Program-made: the position numbers and the translations under genes
Origin: Verrucomicrobiota bacterium
GTDB lineage: Bacteria > Verrucomicrobiota > Verrucomicrobiia > CAIQCK01
Assembly (NCBI GenBank): GCA_026397915.1
Contig: JAPLTX010000048.1
Location: forward strand, 1-62,313
DNA length: 62,313 bases
Direction: 5' to 3'
Notes under the pieces: generated by a model
Told to the model about the DNA's origin: nothing
Seen by the model: the letters and a program-made list of their open reading frames with translations, nothing else
The model's database searches: none
Part shown: positions 33,146 to 42,264 of the stretch, in pieces
Position numbering within the stretch: the first letter of the stretch is position 1
Layout of the letters: each line of letters begins with the position of its first letter

Positions 33146-34159
33146 ATGCACAAGAACCCATCACAAACAATGCTCACGCGGCGCGCGCTGCTCGGCGCGG
33201 CGGCGGGATTGGCCGGGCTGACGGCGGGCGCGGCGGTATCAGAAGCCAAGCCGCCCCATTTAAGAAATCCCGCGACGGTGCGGGACCGGCTTTGGATCTT
33301 CACCGTCTATGCGGGCGGCGACAACGATTACCTCGAACGCGCCAGCGTCCGCGGCGGCTCGCGCATGACACCCGCCGAGGGGGCGTTCTGGCTGAACGTG
33401 CCGAACCTCCTGCTCATCCGCAGCCATGACGAGCCGGCGCTGCCGGGCGGCCAGCAGTGGCGCGCGAAGAGTTCGTTCGAGCAATACGCCACGTCGTTCC
33501 AGCCGCTCGACCGCGTCGTCTGGTCCGTTGTCGGCAGCGGCGGCAAGGGCGGTCTCGGCGAGTTGCAGCCCGTCATCCAGCTCGCCAGGAAGTTTCCGAA
33601 CATTCACGGCATCTACCTCGACGACTTCATCATAGACGCCAAGAAGCAACCCGATGGCCGCGTTGCCGGCCGCCCCGCGCTGCAACCGGCGGAGTTGAAG
33701 CAAGCCCGCGAGCGGTTGAAGGGCGTCGGCCGGCCGATGGATGTCTGGATCACGCTCTACACGCATGAGATCACGCCGCCGCGCAAGACGACGTCGCCGG
33801 CGTTTCGCGGCTGCGAGCCGCCGCTGGCGGAGTATCTGGACCTGTTCGACGTGCTCACGCTCTGGACGTGGAACTCCGACGAGTTGCCGGCGCTGGAGGA
33901 GAATCTCGCCGCGCTGGAGAAGATCGCGCCGAAGAAGGCGCGCATCGCGCTGGGGTTGTATATCTGGGATTACCACAACGCCCGGCCGGTGCCGCAGGAG
34001 TTGATGCAGCACCAGTGTGAGTTGGGCCTGAAGTGGCTCAAGGCCGGGCGCATTCACGAGATGATCTTTCTGGCCAACACGGTGCTCGACGTGGGCGTGC
34101 CCAGCGCCGAGTTCGCGCGGCAATGGATCGCCAAGGTGGCCGCGCAGCTGCTGGAGTAG
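33146..34159 (+). CDS. Tat-exported protein of unknown function, TIM-barrel-like
   Basis: 337 residues with a twin-arginine-type signal (TRRALLGAAAGLAGL). The mature part has alternating strands and helices with glycosidase-like acids, for example IHGIYLDDFIIDAK (Asp pair after a strand), MDVWITLYTHEI and VLTLWTWNSDEL. That layout resembles uncharacterised glycoside-hydrolase-like TIM barrels of Planctomycetes and Verrucomicrobia. No named family is recognised. It ends QWIAKVAAQLLE, and a copy of the corresponding DNA appears at 36690-36735. Confidence 0.8.
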   Translation: MHKNPSQTMLTRRALLGAAAGLAGLTAGAAVSEAKPPHLRNPATVRDRLWIFTVYAGGDNDYLERASVRGGSRMTPAEGAFWLNVPNLLLIRSHDEPALPGGQQWRAKSSFEQYATSFQPLDRVVWSVVGSGGKGGLGELQPVIQLARKFPNIHGIYLDDFIIDAKKQPDGRVAGRPALQPAELKQARERLKGVGRPMDVWITLYTHEITPPRKTTSPAFRGCEPPLAEYLDLFDVLTLWTWNSDELPALEENLAALEKIAPKKARIALGLYIWDYHNARPVPQELMQHQCELGLKWLKAGRIHEMIFLANTVLDVGVPSAEFARQWIAKVAAQLLE

Positions 34160-34219
34160 AGAGTGGCCGGCCAGAGGCGTAACTCGGCACATGCGCCAAG
34201 AAAGAAATGCGCGAGGCAA

Positions 34220-34280
34220 CCCCTCACCCGGCCTTCGGCCACCCTCTCCCCATCGGATGGGGAGAGGGCAGGGTGAGGGG
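34220..34280. repeat. CCCTCACCC-type palindromic repeat
   Basis: Nested inverted repeat: outer arms CCCCTCACCC and GGGTGAGGGG, inner arms CCCTCTCCCCATC and GATGGGGAGAGGG. This kind of element is dispersed in many bacterial genomes. It lies between the Tat-exported protein and the PAS gene. Confidence 0.85.
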
Positions 34281-34396
34281 CCTTTGGAGTGCGATTCGCG
34301 CATGATTCAAATGGTGCGTGTGCCGAGTTGCGCCCGCCGGCCAGCGCGAGACAACTGGCGACATGGGGGATGTTCTGCTATGAAGTAGCAGACAAG

Positions 34397-36673
34397 ATGA
34401 CGTTTAACGCGAGAATCAAAGGAAGTCTTGGGCTGGTCGCGCTTTCGTTGGCGACGATCGGGCTTATTTCCTACCGCAGCACGACCAACTTCATCGAAAC
34501 GACCAATGCGGTAAACCACAGTCATCAAGTGCTGAAAAGCACCGGGAGCCTGCTGACCGACTTGATGAACATCGAGACGAGCGTGCGCGGCTTTGTCATC
34601 AGCACGAACGAGGTGTTTCTCGAACCATACCAAGTCGCGTTGCCGAGAATGCCCGAGCACCTCAAGACGTTGCGCGCCTTGACCGCAGGCGAGCCGAATC
34701 AACAACGCCGGCTGGACGAACTGGAGTCGCTTATTCTGGCGAAGATCAAGGTCGTGCAGACCTGCATCAGCACGCTGAAGAAGGAGGGCATCGAAGCCGC
34801 GTCACGGCTTAACGGGCTTGAAGAAGGCCAGCGGTTGATGGACCTCGCCCGCGTGGTGACGACCGCCATGGAAGATGAAGAGCGGCGGTTGCTGAATCAG
34901 CGCGAGGAGCGGTCCAAGTCCAGCGCCCATTTCGCAACGCTGATGACCACGGCGTTGAACATGGTGATGCTGGTTCTTCTCACTTGGGTCGGCTACACCA
35001 CCCTTCGCCATCTGTCGGAACACAAACGGGTAGAGGAAGAACTGGCCAGAAGTTACGAACGATTGGAGCTTTCGCAAAAGGCCGGGCGCATCGGGCACTT
35101 TGAATACTTTTTCCAAACGAACACGCTGGTTTGTTCCGAGTTGATGGAGACGCTTTACGGTGTGTCCAAAAACGGCCTAGGCGGAACATGGGAGACCTGG
35201 ATGCAATGTGTCCACCCTGAGGACCGAAAGGCGGTGAATGGGGCGTTTGAACACGCCCGGAAGAACGGACAGTTCGACAAAGAGTTTCGAATCATCTGGC
35301 CGGGCAACAGCGTTCGCTGGATCCAGATGAGGGCCGAAGTTCGTTTCGATACCGCGAGGAACCCACTGTGTATGGTGGGTGTAAATCGGGACATTACTGG
35401 CCGGAAACAGATGGAGGAGAAGGCGACCAACACGGCGACCTATGCGCGCAGTCTCATTGAGGCCAGTTTGGACCCGATGGTGACGATCGCCGCCGACGGC
35501 AGGATTAGCGACGCGAACAGCGCCGCGGAAGCGGCAACCGGAGTTCCCCGCGAGGAACTCATTGGGAAGGAATTTTTCAATTATTTCACGGAGCCTGATA
35601 AGGCCCGCACAGCGCATCAGCAGGTGTTTGCGCAGGGATCGGTTGCCGACTGCCTGCTCTCCATCCGACACACGTCAGGCCGTCTGATGGACGTGCTCTA
35701 CAACGCAACCCTTTACAAAGACACAGCCGGCAATGTTCGCGGCGTGTTTGCCACTGCCCGCGATATTACTCAGCGCAAAAAGGCGGAGGAGGCGTTGCGC
35801 CAATCGCGGGACGAACTGGAGCTGCGGGTGCAGCAACGCACCGCCGACTTGGAACGGGAGGTTGCCGAGCGCAAACTGGCTGAGGGAGCGTTGCGTCAGA
35901 GTGAGAAGACATTTCGTCGCATCGCAGCAAACATCCCGGAAGTGCTCTATAGCGTGGACATGCGGACACAGGAGTTCCGTTATCTAAGCCCGGCTCTTGA
36001 GAAGATGCTTGGTTACACCTATGAGGACATTCACAACGAGGGCGGACGCGTGGCCTTTTTGAGGCGGGTGATCAAGAAGGGGGATTTCGAGGGGCAGAGA
36101 AGCCGCCTGACACGATTGCAGACGCAACCAATGGAGGTAACTGGGATGCGCGACGAGGAATGGTGGCTTTGCAAAGACGGAACCTTGAAATGCATTGAGG
36201 ACCGCTGGATACCTGTTTATCAGTCCGGGCAGTTGGTGACGACGGAAGGCGTGCTGTGCGATATCACGGAACTCAAGGAAGCGCAGGAGACAACTCGTCG
36301 CGCCAAGGAGGATTGGGAACGAACATTTGACGCCGTGCCTGACCTTATCGCCATCATTGACAGCGAGCATCGAGTTGTTCGCGCGAACAAAGCCATGGCG
36401 GCCAGATTGGGCGTCACGCCTGCCCAGTGTGTTGGGCAAACATGCTATCGCGTTGTCCACGGCACGGACCAGCCGCCAGACTTTTGTCCGCACAAACAGT
36501 TGCTTGCGGATGGGCTTGGGCATACCGCGGGGGTTCACGAAGACCGGCTTGGTGGAGACTTTATCGTGAGCACCACGCCGCTCCACGACTCGGAAGGGAA
36601 ACTCATCGGGAGTGTCCACGTAGCCCGCGACGTTACCGAGCGCAAACAGGCGGGGAAAACTTCCATAAGCTGA
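34397..36673 (+). CDS. CHASE3 and multi-PAS membrane sensor lacking an output domain
   Basis: 758 residues from ATG 34397. Helix 1 (LGLVALSLATIGLISY) and helix 2 (near residues 190-210) flank a CHASE3-type sensor containing LTDLMNIETSVRGFVISTNE. Four PAS domains follow (starting near YERLELSQKAGRIGHFEY, YARSLIEASLDPMVTI, TFRRIAANIPEVLYSV and RTFDAVPDLIAIIDSE), with a coiled coil after the second. The last PAS ends VARDVTERKQAGKTSIS and the protein stops where a histidine kinase normally begins. Either it is truncated or it signals through partners. Confidence 0.88.
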   Translation: MTFNARIKGSLGLVALSLATIGLISYRSTTNFIETTNAVNHSHQVLKSTGSLLTDLMNIETSVRGFVISTNEVFLEPYQVALPRMPEHLKTLRALTAGEPNQQRRLDELESLILAKIKVVQTCISTLKKEGIEAASRLNGLEEGQRLMDLARVVTTAMEDEERRLLNQREERSKSSAHFATLMTTALNMVMLVLLTWVGYTTLRHLSEHKRVEEELARSYERLELSQKAGRIGHFEYFFQTNTLVCSELMETLYGVSKNGLGGTWETWMQCVHPEDRKAVNGAFEHARKNGQFDKEFRIIWPGNSVRWIQMRAEVRFDTARNPLCMVGVNRDITGRKQMEEKATNTATYARSLIEASLDPMVTIAADGRISDANSAAEAATGVPREELIGKEFFNYFTEPDKARTAHQQVFAQGSVADCLLSIRHTSGRLMDVLYNATLYKDTAGNVRGVFATARDITQRKKAEEALRQSRDELELRVQQRTADLEREVAERKLAEGALRQSEKTFRRIAANIPEVLYSVDMRTQEFRYLSPALEKMLGYTYEDIHNEGGRVAFLRRVIKKGDFEGQRSRLTRLQTQPMEVTGMRDEEWWLCKDGTLKCIEDRWIPVYQSGQLVTTEGVLCDITELKEAQETTRRAKEDWERTFDAVPDLIAIIDSEHRVVRANKAMAARLGVTPAQCVGQTCYRVVHGTDQPPDFCPHKQLLADGLGHTAGVHEDRLGGDFIVSTTPLHDSEGKLIGSVHVARDVTERKQAGKTSIS

Positions 36674-36689
36674 GCCTGCAGTTGAAGCA

Positions 36690-36735
36690 GCGCGGCGTTA
36701 ATGGATCGCCAAGGTCGTCCTACAACCTCTGGAGC
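36690..36735 (+). pseudogene. Possible duplicated 3' tip of the gene at 33146-34159
   Basis: The stretch shares GCGCGGC and the 16-mer AATGGATCGCCAAGGT with the last codons of the Tat-exported gene (34116-34159), and CTGGAG follows at nearly the same distance. It lies 17 bp after the PAS gene stop. The match is short, so chance is possible. No other feature is seen in 36674-36859. Confidence 0.4.
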
Positions 36736-36859
36736 AAACCATCTGTCTTTTCCTCTCGTCCTTGCGTATTCCTACCAAGGTCGCAGCGGTTTTCGCTCGC
36801 CTTGACGGTGGTTTCTTGGAAATCATGCTGTGATTTTCACTGAGCACAGGAATCGAGCT

Positions 36860-39800
36860 ATGAAGATATTCGTTCGTGTTGGTCCAACGCTGCTGGCAGT
36901 GGCCGCGCTGAGTTGGAGTGCGCTCGCGTCGTCGGGCCATGCTGTCGAGCCGGCTTCCGCGCAATGGAACAAGGCAATCCACGACCTTCGCCAGCAGGTT
37001 ATGGCTGTGCGCAAGGGCATCGAGGAAGGCGACTGGTATTCCACAGAGCCGGTGCGCGTAAACAGAAAAAGCCGCACCGCCAAGGTCGAGCCGGAGATGA
37101 GCGTGGACCTGAAGGCGAAGATTGCCGGCGGGAAGAAATCGCTTTGGAACCGCATGAACTGGACCGATGGCCAGTCCGTCGAGGTCAGGGCCACGCCGGA
37201 TACCGCTGTCTACGCTTATCGCGCGCTTACTGCCAGGGAACCGGCGAAGCTCGTTGTAGAACTCGGTGCTGCGGACAGCCTCACGGTTTGGTTGAACCAA
37301 AGGCAGGTGCTCGCTCAGGAGAAGCCGGGCAGTGCGCACGAGAAAGTCACGCTCGACCTGGCCAAGGGGAAGAACGAGTTGCTCATTCGCATCAACTGCG
37401 CCAAAGAAAACACCAGCTTCTTTTACTCCAGCGGACCGGTCGTCTCGACGGAACTGGCGAAGCTTGACGGCAGGTTCAGCGAGGAGAACCAGCTCTTCAC
37501 AACGTATTTCTCCGGCTATCAGCGGTGGTTCATTGACGATGCGAATGCAGGGCAGGAGCGCGGCGTGATCGGCTCGATGCTGAAGAAGCTCAAGACCGGT
37601 GCGGCTGCGGAGAGTGCGCGGCTCGACGAGTTGGTCAAAAACAAGGCCGTCTCCTCCGATGCCGCTTGGCTCGACCTGTTCCTCTGCGTCTCGCGTAAGG
37701 CCAAGGCGCTCGAAGAGGCCATAGTGTTGCTAAAGTCGGTGAACACGAAGGCGCTGCGGCTCGCCATCGAGGACTTGGGGAAGACTTATCCTGACAAATA
37801 CAAGAACGGCGCGGTTTATCTTGCCCGGCTCGACGCCATTGAGAAGGAGATGCCCGCCATCCAGAAGGCGCTGGCGGATAACGACGACAAGGCCATCATG
37901 GAGTTCGGCGCGCGCTGCGACAGCCTCCAGCGTGAGGCGTTGATCCTCAACAACCCGGTGTTTAACTTCGACAAGATCCTGCTGGTCAGGCGCGACGGCA
38001 GCCGGCTCTGCCTGCCCGCAAACTGGCAGGGCAACTCTAGCGTCAAACCTGCCACGGTCAACGAAGTCGCCGCGATGTCTATTCGCGAGAAGAATCCTGT
38101 GCTGCAACGGATTTACAAACCGCAGCGCGACGTGTTCGTTGGCGACGTGCGGCTCCATTTCGACGGCGAGCGCATCCTGTTCTCGTCCATCGGCTCCAAC
38201 GATCGCTGGCAGATTTTTGAGATGAAGCTCGACGGCAGCGGTCTCCGTCAGGTGTCGCGCGGCGAATACGACGACATAGACAACTACGACGGCATGTATC
38301 TGCCCGACGGCCGCATTATTTTCGATTCGAGCAGCACGTTCCAAGGCGTGCCGTGCGTTGGCGGCAGCGACTACGTCGCCAACCTTCACATCATGGATGC
38401 CGACGGCAAGAATGTTCGCCGGCTCACGTTCGACCAGGACAACGACTGGTATCCGTGGCTGATGGAGGACGGCCGCGTGATGTATCTGCGCTGGGAATAC
38501 ACCGATTCGGCGCACTACTTCAGCCGCGTGATGATGCACATGAACCCTGACGGCACGCGCCAGCAGGAGTTCTACGGCAGCAACAGCTACTGGCCCAATG
38601 CGACGTTCTATGCCAAGCCGCTGCCGGGCAAACCCTCCATGTTCAGCGCCGTCATCTCCGGCCATCACGGCGTGGCGCGCGCTGGCGAACTGGTTATCTT
38701 CGACGCCTCCAAGGGCCGGCAGGAAGGCGCCGGCGCAGTCCAGAAAATCCCCGGCTACGGCAAACCGGTCGAGGCGGTGATCAAGGACGGTCTCGTAAAC
38801 GATTCGTGGCCGAAGTTCCTGCATCCATTCCCGCTGAGCGACAAACAGTTCCTCGTCTCCTGCAAACCCGACCCGCGCGCGAACTGGGGCGTCTATCTCG
38901 TGGACATCTTCGACAACATGATCCTGCTGAAAGAGCAGCCGGGCTTCGCCATGCTCGAACCAATGCCGTTGCGCAAGACCACGCCGCCGCCAATCATTCC
39001 CGACCGGGTGGACTTGTCCAAGACCACCGCCACCGTCTCCATCCAGGACATCTACGCGGGTCGCGGCTTGGCAGGCGTTCCGCCGGGCACAGTCAAGTCC
39101 CTGCGCCTTTTCCAGTATGAGTATTCCTACCGAAACATGGGCGGCCACTACTTCGTCGGCATGGAAGGCCCGTGGGACGTGCGGCGGATCATCGGCACCG
39201 TCCCGATCCATCCCGACGGCTCGGCGTATTTCGAGATTCCTGCCAACATCCCGATTGCCATCCAGCCGCTCGACGCCGAAGGCAAGGCGTTGCAGCAGAT
39301 GCGGAGCTGGTTTGTCGGGATGCCGGGCGAAAACATTTCATGCACCGGCTGCCACGAGCAACAGAACTACTCGCTCACTCTTAACGCGAGCGACGCCACG
39401 CGCGGCGCGCCGTCCGTGCCCGCTTCGTGGCGCGGGCCGAAACGCGGTTTCGCGTTCCTGCGCGAGGTGCAGCCGGTGCTCGACAAGTATTGCGTCGGCT
39501 GTCACGACGGCAAGGAGGCAGCGCGCCCGAACTTCGCCAACACCAACATCGTTCGCACCACCACCGGCTCGCCGTTGCCCGCGTCGTATCTGGCGCTGCA
39601 CCCGTTCGTGCGCCGTAACGGCCCCGAGGGCGATTACAGCCTCCTCGCGCCGCTGGAGTTCCACGCCAACACCAGCGAACTGGTGCAGATGTTCCAGAAG
39701 GGCCACCACAACGTCAAACTCGACGCCGAAGCCTGGGATCGCATCATCACGTGGATTGACCTCAACGTTCCCTGCTACGGCACGTGGCACGAGGCGCGCG

Positions 39801-40861
39801 AGATTCCGAAGAACTTCGAGAAGCGCCGCTACGAGATGAAGAAACTCTACGCCAACGTGGACGAAGACATCGAGACTATCCCGGCCAACTACACCCAACG
39901 CCTTGCCTTTGTCCCGCCCGCGCCGGAACCCGCCAAGACTCCATCTCCCAACTCCCATCTCCCATCTGCCAAGAACTGGCCCTTCGACGCCGCCAAGGCA
40001 GCGCAAATGCAGGCCGCGCTCGGCAATACCGAGATGAGCCTCGACATCGGCGGCGGCCTGACGATGAAGTTCAAGTGCATCCCCGCAGGCGAGTTCGTCA
40101 TCGGCGACGTGAACGGTTTCCCCGACGAATCGCCCACCGCCGCCGTGCGCGTCGCCAAACCGTTCTGGATGGGCATCACCGAAGTTTCGCTCGCGCAATA
40201 CCAGGTGTTCAACCACGCGCACAAGAACGGCTACTACGACCGGCACTACAAGGACCAAGTCAACCCTGGCTACTCGATGGACGACCCGAAGCTGCCCGTC
40301 ATCCGTGTCTCGTGGGACGGCGCGATGAAGTTCTGCCAGTGGCTCGCGCAGAAGACCGGCAAGCGCGTCACCCTGCCGACCGAGGCGCAATGGGAATGGG
40401 CCTGCCGCGCCGGCACCGACACCGCCATGAACTACGGCACGCTCGACACCGACTTCTCCGCGCTCGAAAACCTCGGCGACAAATCCCTCAGCCTCATGGC
40501 CGTCAGCGGCGTGGACCCGAAGCCGATCAAGAACCCCGACAAATTCTGGGACTTCATCCCCAAGGAGGAGCGCTTCAACGACGGCGTGCTGATGCTGGCC
40601 GACGTGGACGCCTTCGCCGCCAATCGTTGGGGCCTCAAGAACATGCACGGCAACGCCCGCGAGTGGACCCTCAGCAACTTCCGCCCCTATCCCTACAGCG
40701 CCGCCGCCGGTGCCAACGACGCCAGCCTCATGGGCAACAAAGTTGTCCGCGGCGGCTCCTGGTATGAGCGCCCCAAGTTCGCCCGCTCCGCCTTCCGCCT
40801 GGCCGTCCCCAACTGGCAGCGCCCCTACAACGTCGGCTTCCGCGTCATCATCGAGGAGTAA
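36860..40861 (+). CDS. HzsA-like propeller with two CxxCH motifs and a C-terminal FGE-sulfatase domain
   Basis: 1333 residues from ATG 36860 with a signal peptide. Residues ~1-380: jelly-roll-like region and a helical segment. Residues ~420-800: a TolB/WD40-like propeller (HFDGERILFSSIGSNDRW, YDGMYLPDGRIIFDS) of the type in hydrazine-synthase alpha-related proteins. Two haem-c motifs follow, CTGCH near 827 and CVGCH near 878. From ~1057 to the end is an FGE-sulfatase (SUMF1/EgtB-like) domain (CIPAGEFVIGDVNGFPDE, TLPTEAQWEWACRAG, MHGNAREWTLSNF). Periplasmic; reaction unknown. A duplicate of the last ~37 codons lies at 41693-41806. Confidence 0.9.
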   Translation: MKIFVRVGPTLLAVAALSWSALASSGHAVEPASAQWNKAIHDLRQQVMAVRKGIEEGDWYSTEPVRVNRKSRTAKVEPEMSVDLKAKIAGGKKSLWNRMNWTDGQSVEVRATPDTAVYAYRALTAREPAKLVVELGAADSLTVWLNQRQVLAQEKPGSAHEKVTLDLAKGKNELLIRINCAKENTSFFYSSGPVVSTELAKLDGRFSEENQLFTTYFSGYQRWFIDDANAGQERGVIGSMLKKLKTGAAAESARLDELVKNKAVSSDAAWLDLFLCVSRKAKALEEAIVLLKSVNTKALRLAIEDLGKTYPDKYKNGAVYLARLDAIEKEMPAIQKALADNDDKAIMEFGARCDSLQREALILNNPVFNFDKILLVRRDGSRLCLPANWQGNSSVKPATVNEVAAMSIREKNPVLQRIYKPQRDVFVGDVRLHFDGERILFSSIGSNDRWQIFEMKLDGSGLRQVSRGEYDDIDNYDGMYLPDGRIIFDSSSTFQGVPCVGGSDYVANLHIMDADGKNVRRLTFDQDNDWYPWLMEDGRVMYLRWEYTDSAHYFSRVMMHMNPDGTRQQEFYGSNSYWPNATFYAKPLPGKPSMFSAVISGHHGVARAGELVIFDASKGRQEGAGAVQKIPGYGKPVEAVIKDGLVNDSWPKFLHPFPLSDKQFLVSCKPDPRANWGVYLVDIFDNMILLKEQPGFAMLEPMPLRKTTPPPIIPDRVDLSKTTATVSIQDIYAGRGLAGVPPGTVKSLRLFQYEYSYRNMGGHYFVGMEGPWDVRRIIGTVPIHPDGSAYFEIPANIPIAIQPLDAEGKALQQMRSWFVGMPGENISCTGCHEQQNYSLTLNASDATRGAPSVPASWRGPKRGFAFLREVQPVLDKYCVGCHDGKEAARPNFANTNIVRTTTGSPLPASYLALHPFVRRNGPEGDYSLLAPLEFHANTSELVQMFQKGHHNVKLDAEAWDRIITWIDLNVPCYGTWHEAREIPKNFEKRRYEMKKLYANVDEDIETIPANYTQRLAFVPPAPEPAKTPSPNSHLPSAKNWPFDAAKAAQMQAALGNTEMSLDIGGGLTMKFKCIPAGEFVIGDVNGFPDESPTAAVRVAKPFWMGITEVSLAQYQVFNHAHKNGYYDRHYKDQVNPGYSMDDPKLPVIRVSWDGAMKFCQWLAQKTGKRVTLPTEAQWEWACRAGTDTAMNYGTLDTDFSALENLGDKSLSLMAVSGVDPKPIKNPDKFWDFIPKEERFNDGVLMLADVDAFAANRWGLKNMHGNAREWTLSNFRPYPYSAAAGANDASLMGNKVVRGGSWYERPKFARSAFRLAVPNWQRPYNVGFRVIIEE

Positions 40862-40931
40862 GGAAACCCGGCTGCCAGCAGGAGCGGAGGCTAATCTTGT
40901 GTCGCGCATGTCGGCGAACTACAATGCCGCC

Positions 40932-41690
40932 ATGAAATGGATTCTGGCTCTTGTGTTTGGTGCTGGGCTGTCGTTTTCCACACTCGCCGCCGCAGAAGTC
41001 TTGATCGTGGCGGATGAGTTCCCCGCGATGGAAACCGTGGCGCAACGGCTCAAGCAGGACGAAGGGATCGCCAGCAAGATCGTCAAACAGGACGAAATGC
41101 CGGCTGAGCTTGGGAAGTTTTCGGCCGTTGTCGTTTACGTGCATAAGAAGCTCGCGGACGCGCCAGCCAAGGCCATGGTGGATTACACACATGCCGGCGG
41201 CAAGTTGGTGGCGCTGCACCATTCGATCAGTTCAGGGAAGCGCGAGAACAAGCATTGGCTGCCGTTCCTCGGCATGGACTTGCCGAAGGCGGACGTTGAG
41301 CAGGGTGGTTACAAGTGGATCGAAGGAGTTAAACTGCAAATAGTCAATCTGGCGCCCGACCATTTCATCACCACCCACAAGGTCAGCTACGAGACGCGGA
41401 CCGCCTATTGCAGCGCCGACACACGCGACGAGAAACAACGCCCCTGCTTCACACTGGAGGACAGCGAGGTCTATCTGAATCACACCTTCACCGGGCCGCG
41501 AACGGCTTTGCTGGGGCTGAAATACACCGATGAGAAGTCCGGCAAGACGTGGATGCAAGACCGGGCTGGCTGGCTGAAGCCGTCGGGCAAGGGCTGGATT
41601 GTCTATCTGATGCCCGGCCATCGCGCGGAGGAATTCCACCACCCTGCCTACAGTCGCATCGTGCTCAACGCGATCATCTTCAAACCGTGA
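40932..41690 (+). CDS. Secreted ThuA-like (trehalose utilisation) protein
   Basis: 252 residues from ATG 40932 with a signal peptide. The class-I-glutamine-amidotransferase-like fold opens AEVLIVADEF, and the ThuA region GGKLVALHHSISSGKREN (near residue 93) and MPGHRAEEFHHPAYSRIV (near 230) are clear. Many secreted ThuA proteins occur in Verrucomicrobia and Planctomycetes beside dehydrogenases; the reaction is not established. It sits between the FGE-domain gene and a second copy of that gene's 3' end, as if inserted. Confidence 0.88.
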   Translation: MKWILALVFGAGLSFSTLAAAEVLIVADEFPAMETVAQRLKQDEGIASKIVKQDEMPAELGKFSAVVVYVHKKLADAPAKAMVDYTHAGGKLVALHHSISSGKRENKHWLPFLGMDLPKADVEQGGYKWIEGVKLQIVNLAPDHFITTHKVSYETRTAYCSADTRDEKQRPCFTLEDSEVYLNHTFTGPRTALLGLKYTDEKSGKTWMQDRAGWLKPSGKGWIVYLMPGHRAEEFHHPAYSRIVLNAIIFKP

Positions 41691-41692
41691 CC

Positions 41693-41806
41693 CGTGGCGG
41701 CCCTTGGTATGAGCGGCCCAAGTTCGCCCGCTCCGCCTTTCGCCTCGCCGTCCCCAACTCACAGCGTCTCTACAATGTCGGTTTCCGCGTCGTCGCCGGG
41801 GAGTAG
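41693..41806 (+). pseudogene. Duplicated 3' end of the FGE-domain gene
   Basis: The frame reads RGGPWYERPKFARSAFRLAV, PNSQRLYNVGFRVVAGE and stops. The end of the gene at 36860-40861 reads the same with a few changes (SWYERPK, NWQRPYN, VIIEE). DNA identity over ~114 bp is high by eye, with mostly third-position differences. It begins 3 bp after the ThuA stop. The remnant shows that this site once carried a copy of the FGE gene 3' end. Confidence 0.85.
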
Positions 41807-41905
41807 GGGAACTCGGCCGGTGATCGAGACGGCGGCTGGGGCGACTTTGTCTTTGGAATCGGGACTTTCTTAGGGCGCGCGGGTGGGTTTCTGGCTCTTT
41901 TTGAC

Positions 41906-42157
41906 CATTTCCGTCGCCTTGGAGGAACCTTCCTCCAGAGCAAACGAACCTTCCTCCGTCACGGAAGGAACTTCCTTTGTGACAAAGGAAACTTCCTCCA
42001 AGCCGTCGGAAGCTTCCTCTGAGGCAAAGGAAGCTTCCTTTGCGACGGCGGAGACTTCCTCCGTCACGGAGGAAGCTTCGTTTACGACGGCGGAAGCTTC
42101 CTCCAAGGCAAAGGAGACTTCCTCCAAGCCTCCGGAAACCCCGTCCGAAGCAGAAAA
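41906..42157. repeat. Array C: 12 tandem 21-bp palindromic units
   Basis: Abutting 21-bp units start at 41906 and every 21 bp to 42137. The unit 42053-42073 is a perfect palindrome (arms CTTCCTCCGT and ACGGAGGAAG around one C). The unit 41969-41989 has arms TTCCTTTGT and ACAAAGGAA around one G: both arms differ from the previous case and still pair. Other units are degenerate. It can be read as 7-residue repeats on both strands. There is no flanking tail-like gene here. The rest of 41807-42264 holds nothing else I can support. Confidence 0.95.
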
Positions 42158-42264
42158 AGGCACTTTTTTGACAAAAACCATGATTTTCATGCCGGAAGAC
42201 CCCCGGAACCCCCTTCCGGGGCCGTCTGCGGTGACGATTTCACCTTCCTTTTGCGTATGGCACC

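Noticed and set aside
37730..39211. 493-codon minus-strand frame opposite the HzsA-like gene
   Set aside because: Same shadow pattern; the plus-strand protein has clear domains across the whole stretch.
39338..40909. 523-codon minus-strand frame opposite the FGE-domain part
   Set aside because: Val/Gly/His-rich shadow with no family; the FGE motifs are on the plus strand.
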